NCBI GenBank assembly: GCA_021736615.1 | Contig: JAIPFN010000108.1 | Coordinates: 1-18,626 of the forward strand | DNA length: 18,626 nucleotides | Direction: 5' to 3' | Origin: Phycisphaerae bacterium | GTDB lineage: Bacteria; Planctomycetota; Phycisphaerae; Sedimentisphaerales; Anaerohalosphaeraceae | Notes under the pieces: generated by a model | What the model saw: only the letters and a program-made list of their open reading frames with translations | Databases searched by the model: none | Told to the model about the DNA's origin: nothing | Translations under genes and position numbers: made by a program | Part shown: in pieces, positions 15,222-18,626 of the stretch | Numbering within the stretch: the stretch's first letter is position 1 | Layout of the letters: each line of letters opens with the position of its first letter

Positions 15222-15458
15222 TTACACCGTCAAAATTTCACCTTTTTCATACTGCATTTCTTGAAATAACTGCATAGAACCGCATGGGCAAAGGTCATTT
15301 CTATCTGGTTTTTCTTCCAGCAATTTATCGTCATGGACGATTCCGAGCCCTTTTTTGACTTTTGTCTCCGAGGGATAACCTCTGCAACGCTTGCTCATTG
15401 ATTCGTTAAAAACAATCCTGATTATAATCATTATCCGGATGAACCCATTATTCGACAT
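15222..15458 (-). pseudogene. Small SEC-C zinc-binding protein, apparently frameshifted in the motif
   Basis: The open frame gives 78 residues. [19 protein letters not shown] followed by RNDLCPCGS is the first half of a SEC-C motif (consensus CPCGSGKKYKKC), a small zinc-binding fold found at the end of SecA and in short stand-alone proteins. After CPCGS the frame runs into [11 protein letters not shown], which fits nothing. Dropping one base at about 15275 gives [19 protein letters not shown] and a stop at 15230-15232, which restores the spacing and the missing Cys. GAAGGTG upstream favours the ATG at 15458, but family similarity begins at the ATG at 15398; the first 20 residues are hydrophobic and may not belong. 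A sequencing error is possible. Confidence 0.65.
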
Positions 15459-15540
15459 GATACACCTTCATTTCTTAAGGTTAACAAAAAAGACCTACAA
15501 GCACTGTACTCACACTGCCATGCTACTCTACTAAATATTA

Positions 15541-15579
15541 CATGAAAAAAACCAGCATCGTCGTGATACCGGCTAAAAA
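15541..15579 (-). terminator. Intrinsic terminator behind the tRNA-Asn fragment
   Basis: On the minus strand AGCCGGTATC, loop ACGAC, GATGCTGGTT form a 10-bp stem with G-U pairs, followed directly by a T-run (15551-15544). It starts a few bases after the discriminator base of the tRNA fragment, as a native tRNA terminator would. Confidence 0.6.
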
Positions 15580-15621
15580 CTCCCCGAGTAGAACTCGAAC
15601 CTACGACCTAGCGGTTAACAG
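15580..15621 (-). tRNA. tRNA-Asn(GTT) 3' fragment, truncated at the anticodon loop; likely attachment site
   Basis: Read from 15621 down: anticodon loop CTGTTAA (positions 32-38, anticodon GTT), stem CCGCT, variable AGGTC, T-arm GTAGG-TTCGAGT-TCTAC, acceptor strand TCGGGGA and discriminator G; no CCA is encoded. A72 with G73 suits tRNA-Asn. The five bases before the loop are TTATT, not the AGCGG needed to pair with CCGCT, and no D-arm or 5' acceptor strand is found upstream. So this is a fragment starting at the anticodon loop, the crossover place of many tyrosine integrases that use tRNA genes. It is not a working tRNA. Confidence 0.85.
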
Positions 15622-16095
15622 AATAACACTCATCAAAATTTAGCATTTCTGTAAGTAACTGGAATTACTTAATTTACAACATATATCTTTCTCCAGTAAA
15701 GAGTCATAAACCTTAGTAAAATCCCTTCTAATCCCTCCTATTCCCCCTTAGTGCTGTCTAATTCCTATTTAATTTGCTCAAACTGCATAGAAACTGCGTA
15801 GGCATATTTACAAAACCAGTGATCAACCATGCCCATACTTCCTTGTTAGCCGATTTGGGCCAATTCTCCGTTGTCCAGCAGGAAGATAGAGGCATAGTCC
15901 CTGTTGAGATATAAAGAATTATTTTCTGATATGATAAGCATGCCCCTTACTAAGCCCCCAAAATCTCCTTGTTTATCGGTTATTTAAGTAGTAATATGAG
16001 GCTGAATGATATTGTGATATGCATCAGATGCATAATAATGGAATGTTATGAGAAGCGGGTAGCCCTCTGGGGCAAGAGAAAGGTTATAAATCACT
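15622..16095. other. Gene-poor AT-rich stretch next to the tRNA fragment
   Basis: No gene I can support. A related pair of words, TCTAATCCCTCCTATT (15727-15742) and TCTAATTCCTATT (15757-15769), lies within 200 nt of the tRNA fragment. On the minus strand one frame from about 15976 to 15765 looks coding-like but is split by stops: a 31-codon part at 15941-15846 (MLIISENNSLYLNRDYASIF...), then a TAA, then MGMVDHWFCKYAYAVSMQFE. A second 45-codon frame sits at 15895-15758. These may be remains of a decayed gene or chance. A dyad (16018-16034) precedes the next gene. Confidence 0.4.
16018..16034. promoter_or_regulatory. Inverted repeat upstream of the Cys-rich gene, possible operator
   Basis: TATGCAT (16018-16024), CAG, ATGCATA (16028-16034): perfect 7-bp arms, 61 nt before the ATG at 16096. 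Its position suits a regulator binding site; no regulator gene is in the window. Confidence 0.35.
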
Positions 16096-16371
16096 ATGGC
16101 CATTGACCAACACGATAACAAGAAAATATACTGCCGAAAGATGGGGCATCACCTGAGTTTTTCCTATTGCAGAAAACCAGCCTCTGAACAGCCTTGCGGA
16201 AAAATATTCGATTGCTGGTTTAAAACTTTTGACATTGAGCAGTTTATGAAGGAACATTTTACTGAAAATCAGATAAAGGCTATTCTAGCTCCGCCAAAAG
16301 CTAAGGTTTCTTCTTTGATTGAACTAATCCAGCAAGCACAAGAGAATGCTAAAAAGCAAGGGAGTGAATAA
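16096..16371 (+). CDS. Small Cys-rich, probably metal-binding protein, function unknown
   Basis: The product has 91 residues. The N-terminal half carries four Cys and two His in a compact pattern: IYCRKMGHHLSFSYC (C13, H18, H19, C25), then PCGKIFDCW (C34, C40). This spacing suggests a zinc or iron site, which is inference. The second half is charged and helical, with the stretch AILAPPKAK (62-70) between two helices. From memory, similar short proteins with GH...YCR...PC...DCW occur as unnamed genes in anaerobic bacteria. An AGAGAAAGG (16076-16083) lies 12 nt before the ATG, rather far. The next gene, an exported flavoprotein, starts 78 nt downstream but has its own promoter candidate. Confidence 0.75.
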   Translation: MAIDQHDNKKIYCRKMGHHLSFSYCRKPASEQPCGKIFDCWFKTFDIEQFMKEHFTENQIKAILAPPKAKVSSLIELIQQAQENAKKQGSE

Positions 16372-16401
16372 CTGTCTAAGCTGAAAAGATCGGTTTCAGA
16401 G

Positions 16402-16429
16402 CTGACATGCAATTTTTTTTTATTATAAT
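16402..16429 (+). promoter_or_regulatory. Promoter candidate of the flavoprotein gene
   Basis: CTGACA (16402-16407), a 16-bp spacer with a T8 tract, and a perfect TATAAT (16424-16429). Transcription would start near 16436, right at the AGGA ribosome binding site (16437-16440), giving a very short leader. A 6-bp hairpin, CTGAAA (16381-16386) and TTTCAG (16394-16399), stands just upstream. Confidence 0.5.
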
Positions 16430-16449
16430 CTTATTTAGGATGGTAACTA

Positions 16450-17124
16450 ATGGATAGAAGAATGTTTTTAAACAGCAGTTTGGTAGCCGGGGCATCAGTT
16501 GCAGGTATTGGATCTCAGGGATTAGCAGCCGAGGGAAAGAAAATTACTATCCTGGGGATTTCATGCAGTCCTCGTAAAGGAATGACAACGGCAACTGGAA
16601 TCAAGGTCGCATTGAAAGCGGCTGAGGCGTTCAGCAGCAATATCAAGACAGAATTCATTGATTTGGGAGGGATCACTTTTTCAGGCTGGACAGGTTCCTC
16701 TTCTACAATAGAAGATGACTTCGACAGGCAGGTTCTTTCCAAGCTTAAAGATGCTTCAGTTGGTGGACTGATTATCGGTTCACCTGTATATTTTCGTAAT
16801 CCAAGTTCTGTTTGCATGGCATTTATGGAACGGATGGCTGTTCTGAGAAAGCCCAAACTCCTATTGGCTAACAAGGCGGTGGGAACACTCGCTGTGGGAG
16901 GTTCTCGCAATGGTGGTCAGGAGATGGTTATTCAGCAGATTCAGACATCCATGCTATGTCATGAAGTCGTCATTGTTGGCGGAAAGCCCAGTGCTCATCA
17001 GGGAGCGACTCTATGGAATGCTTATAAAGATGATATCATGAAGGATGAATTCGGAATTGACAGTGCTCGTAAACTGGGGCTTCGGGTAGCTGAGGCTGCA
17101 TTAAAGCTATCTAATCGGGAGTGA
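16450..17124 (+). CDS. Exported NADPH-dependent FMN reductase-like flavoprotein (flavodoxin fold)
   Basis: The product has 224 residues. The N-terminus MDRRMFLNSSLVAGASVAG is a twin-arginine-type signal (RRMFL, then a weakly hydrophobic stretch) with a likely cut after GLAA (residue 27), so the folded flavoprotein would be exported with its cofactor. The mature part follows the FMN reductase plan: a flavin phosphate loop GISCSPRKGMTTATG (36-50), IIGSPVYFRNPSSVCMAFMER (near 108-128) and LAVGGSRNGGQEMVIQQI (147-164). It probably reduces a quinone, metal or other acceptor; the substrate is unknown. Most relatives are cytoplasmic, so the Tat signal is the odd point. AGGA (16437-16440) stands 9 nt before the ATG. 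Codon use is more AT-rich than in the ATPase genes. Confidence 0.85.
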   Translation: MDRRMFLNSSLVAGASVAGIGSQGLAAEGKKITILGISCSPRKGMTTATGIKVALKAAEAFSSNIKTEFIDLGGITFSGWTGSSSTIEDDFDRQVLSKLKDASVGGLIIGSPVYFRNPSSVCMAFMERMAVLRKPKLLLANKAVGTLAVGGSRNGGQEMVIQQIQTSMLCHEVVIVGGKPSAHQGATLWNAYKDDIMKDEFGIDSARKLGLRVAEAALKLSNRE

Positions 17125-17224
17125 GGAGATTTGCATAGTATAGGCAAACCTCGATAGTTTAAGATATACTTCTTCGCCTCGCCCATCATTTATCGTGTTA
17201 TTATAACTTGCACAAAAGATACAT

Positions 17225-17253
17225 TTGACAAAATAGCAAAAATAGAGTTTAAT
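17225..17253 (+). promoter_or_regulatory. Promoter of carB
   Basis: TTGACA (17225-17230), a 17-bp spacer, TTTAAT (17248-17253). Transcription would start near 17260, immediately before a 16-bp palindrome. The position, 56 nt before the carB start, fits. Confidence 0.6.
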
Positions 17254-17262
17254 TTGCATCAG

Positions 17263-17278
17263 CCAATAAGCTTATTGG
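17263..17278. promoter_or_regulatory. Perfect 16-bp palindrome in the carB leader, possible operator
   Basis: CCAATAAG and CTTATTGG abut without a spacer, beginning within a few bases of the predicted transcription start. Repressor sites often lie here. As RNA it would give only a weak 6-bp hairpin with an AGCT loop, followed by ATTTTAATTT, so attenuation is a second option. Confidence 0.5.
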
Positions 17279-17308
17279 ATTTTAATTTACCTATCAGGAG
17301 ATTTTAAT

Positions 17309-18626
17309 ATGCCAAAACGGCAAGACATTCACAAAGTAATTATCATCGGTTCAGGCCCCATCATTATTGGTCAAGCATGTGAATTTGACTATTCTGGCAC
17401 TCAAGCTTGTAAAGCCCTTCGCAAGTTAGGATACCAAATCGTTTTGGTTAATTCGAATCCTGCTACGATTATGACAGATCCTGAAATGGCTGATGTGACA
17501 TATATTGAGCCATTAAATTTGCAAACTCTGACTAAGATCATTGAAAAGGAAAGGCCTGATGCTCTTTTGCCTAATCTTGGCGGTCAAACAGCTCTGAACC
17601 TATCTCTGGAGTTGGCAAAAGCAGGTGTACTTGACAAATATGATGTAAAAGTAATTGGGGTTCAGCTCGATGCTATCGAACGTGGTGAAGACAGGATTGA
17701 ATTCAAAAAGACGATGGATAGCTTAGGTATTGAAATGGCACAGAGCAAACCAGCGTTCAATGTTGAAGAAGCCGAAAAGATTGCACAAAAGCTTGGTTAC
17801 CCTGTGGTTATTCGTCCTGCTTATACAATGGGAGGTACTGGTGGTGGCCTTGTGTATAATGTTGACGAGTTGAGAAAGATTTCAGCCAGGGGACTGTCGG
17901 CAAGTATGGTCAACCAGATTCTTGTCGAAGAATCTGTCCTGGGATGGGAAGAATTGGAATTGGAGGTTGTAAGGGATGCAAAGGGACAGAAAATAACCGT
18001 ATGTTTTATCGAAAACGTTGATGCGATGGGAGTTCATACTGGTGACTCATATTGCACAGCTCCAATGTTGACTATAAGCGAAGAATTACAACATAGACTC
18101 CAGAAATATTCTTATGATATTGTTGAAGCCATAGGTGTAATAGGCGGCACGAATGTCCAATTCGCTCATGACCCTAAAACGGATAGAGTGGTTGTTATTG
18201 AGATTAATCCAAGGACATCACGTTCATCAGCACTAGCTTCAAAAGCGACAGGATTCCCTATCGCATTAGTCTCCTCAATGTTAGCAGGTGGTCTTACTCT
18301 CGATGAAATCCCGTACTGGCGCGAAGGTACTCTCGACAAATACACTCCCTGGGGAGAGTATATTGTAGTTAAATTTGCCCGCTGGGCATTTGAGAAGTTC
18401 AAAGGCTCTCAGGATAAACTTGGAACACAAATGCGGGCAGTTGGTGAAGTAATGAGCATTGGCAAAAATTATAAAGAGGCATTCCTTAAAGCTATTCGTT
18501 CTTTGGAAAATGGCAGATACGGACTTGGCTTTGCCAAAAATTTCAATAAACTCCCGCTTGATGAATTGCTGATACTGGTCAGCACTGCAACAAGCGAACG
18601 CCAGTTTATTATGTATGAAGCAATTC
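17309..18626 (+). CDS. carB: Carbamoyl-phosphate synthase large subunit, 3' partial
   Basis: Makes carbamoyl phosphate from bicarbonate, ammonia from glutamine and two ATP, for pyrimidine and arginine synthesis. The first 439 codons are visible, out of a usual total near 1070; the frame is open to the window end. It starts MPKRQDIHKVIIIGSGPIII, continues GQACEFDYSGTQACKALR, and carries the first ATP-grasp domain with RPAYTMGGTGGG (169-180), ENVDAMGVHTGDSY, and EINPRTSRSSALASKATGFP from residue 298 (the metal-binding Glu and Asn). AGGAG (17296-17300) stands 8 nt before the ATG. carA is not upstream; an unrelated flavoprotein gene is. The gene has its own promoter and an operator-like palindrome. 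Confidence 0.97.
   Translation, partial: MPKRQDIHKVIIIGSGPIIIGQACEFDYSGTQACKALRKLGYQIVLVNSNPATIMTDPEMADVTYIEPLNLQTLTKIIEKERPDALLPNLGGQTALNLSLELAKAGVLDKYDVKVIGVQLDAIERGEDRIEFKKTMDSLGIEMAQSKPAFNVEEAEKIAQKLGYPVVIRPAYTMGGTGGGLVYNVDELRKISARGLSASMVNQILVEESVLGWEELELEVVRDAKGQKITVCFIENVDAMGVHTGDSYCTAPMLTISEELQHRLQKYSYDIVEAIGVIGGTNVQFAHDPKTDRVVVIEINPRTSRSSALASKATGFPIALVSSMLAGGLTLDEIPYWREGTLDKYTPWGEYIVVKFARWAFEKFKGSQDKLGTQMRAVGEVMSIGKNYKEAFLKAIRSLENGRYGLGFAKNFNKLPLDELLILVSTATSERQFIMYEAI

Overview
The window reads as chromosomal DNA of a bacterium of the PVC group, most likely a planctomycete of the Phycisphaerae type. This is inference from gene content: a complete V/A-type ATPase gene run, a secreted protein joining HEAT repeats to a TolB-like propeller and a CxxCH haem-type motif, and a small SEC-C protein. 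No rRNA or complete tRNA is present to confirm it. Protein assignments rest on reading motifs, not on a database search.

Layout. 1-6570 (+): V/A-type ATPase genes in the order K (cut by the window start), E, C, F, A, B, D. The large membrane subunit I and a second peripheral stalk subunit would be expected upstream. The gene order is conserved, but the spacers inside the run are unusually long and filled with short repeats: hairpin modules, heptamers and a 24-bp repeat. 6811-8670 (+): a membrane protein with a TPR-like tail and no recognised function. 8671-9276: a structured AT-rich non-coding stretch ending in a good promoter. 9277-10323 (+): a diguanylate cyclase with a degenerate receiver-like N-terminus. 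10363-11574 (-): a GT21-like glycosyltransferase. 11667-15087 (-): the HEAT/propeller/CxxCH gene, split in two by an exact 25-bp tandem duplication. 15157-15458 (-): a small SEC-C gene, apparently frameshifted by one base inside its metal-binding motif, followed by an intrinsic terminator.

At 15580-15621 (-) lies the 3' part of a tRNA-Asn, from the anticodon loop to the discriminator base, with a terminator behind it and no 5' half. This is the usual footprint of an element integrated at a tRNA gene, and it marks a change in character. The DNA to its right is more AT-rich and starts with about 470 nt without a convincing gene. It then carries a Cys-rich small protein (16096-16371) and an exported flavodoxin-like reductase with a Tat-type signal (16450-17124). 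The window ends in the first 439 codons of carB (from 17309), a housekeeping gene with its own promoter and a perfect 16-bp palindrome in its leader.

How the genes work together: K-E-C-F-A-B-D encode one rotary ion pump or ATP synthase (catalytic A3B3 head, D/F central shaft, C connector, E stalk, K ring). The other genes look independent. I see no defence system, CRISPR array, transposase or integrase. The best leads are the interrupted tRNA-Asn, the duplication that breaks the HEAT/CxxCH gene, and the repeat modules inside the ATPase operon.
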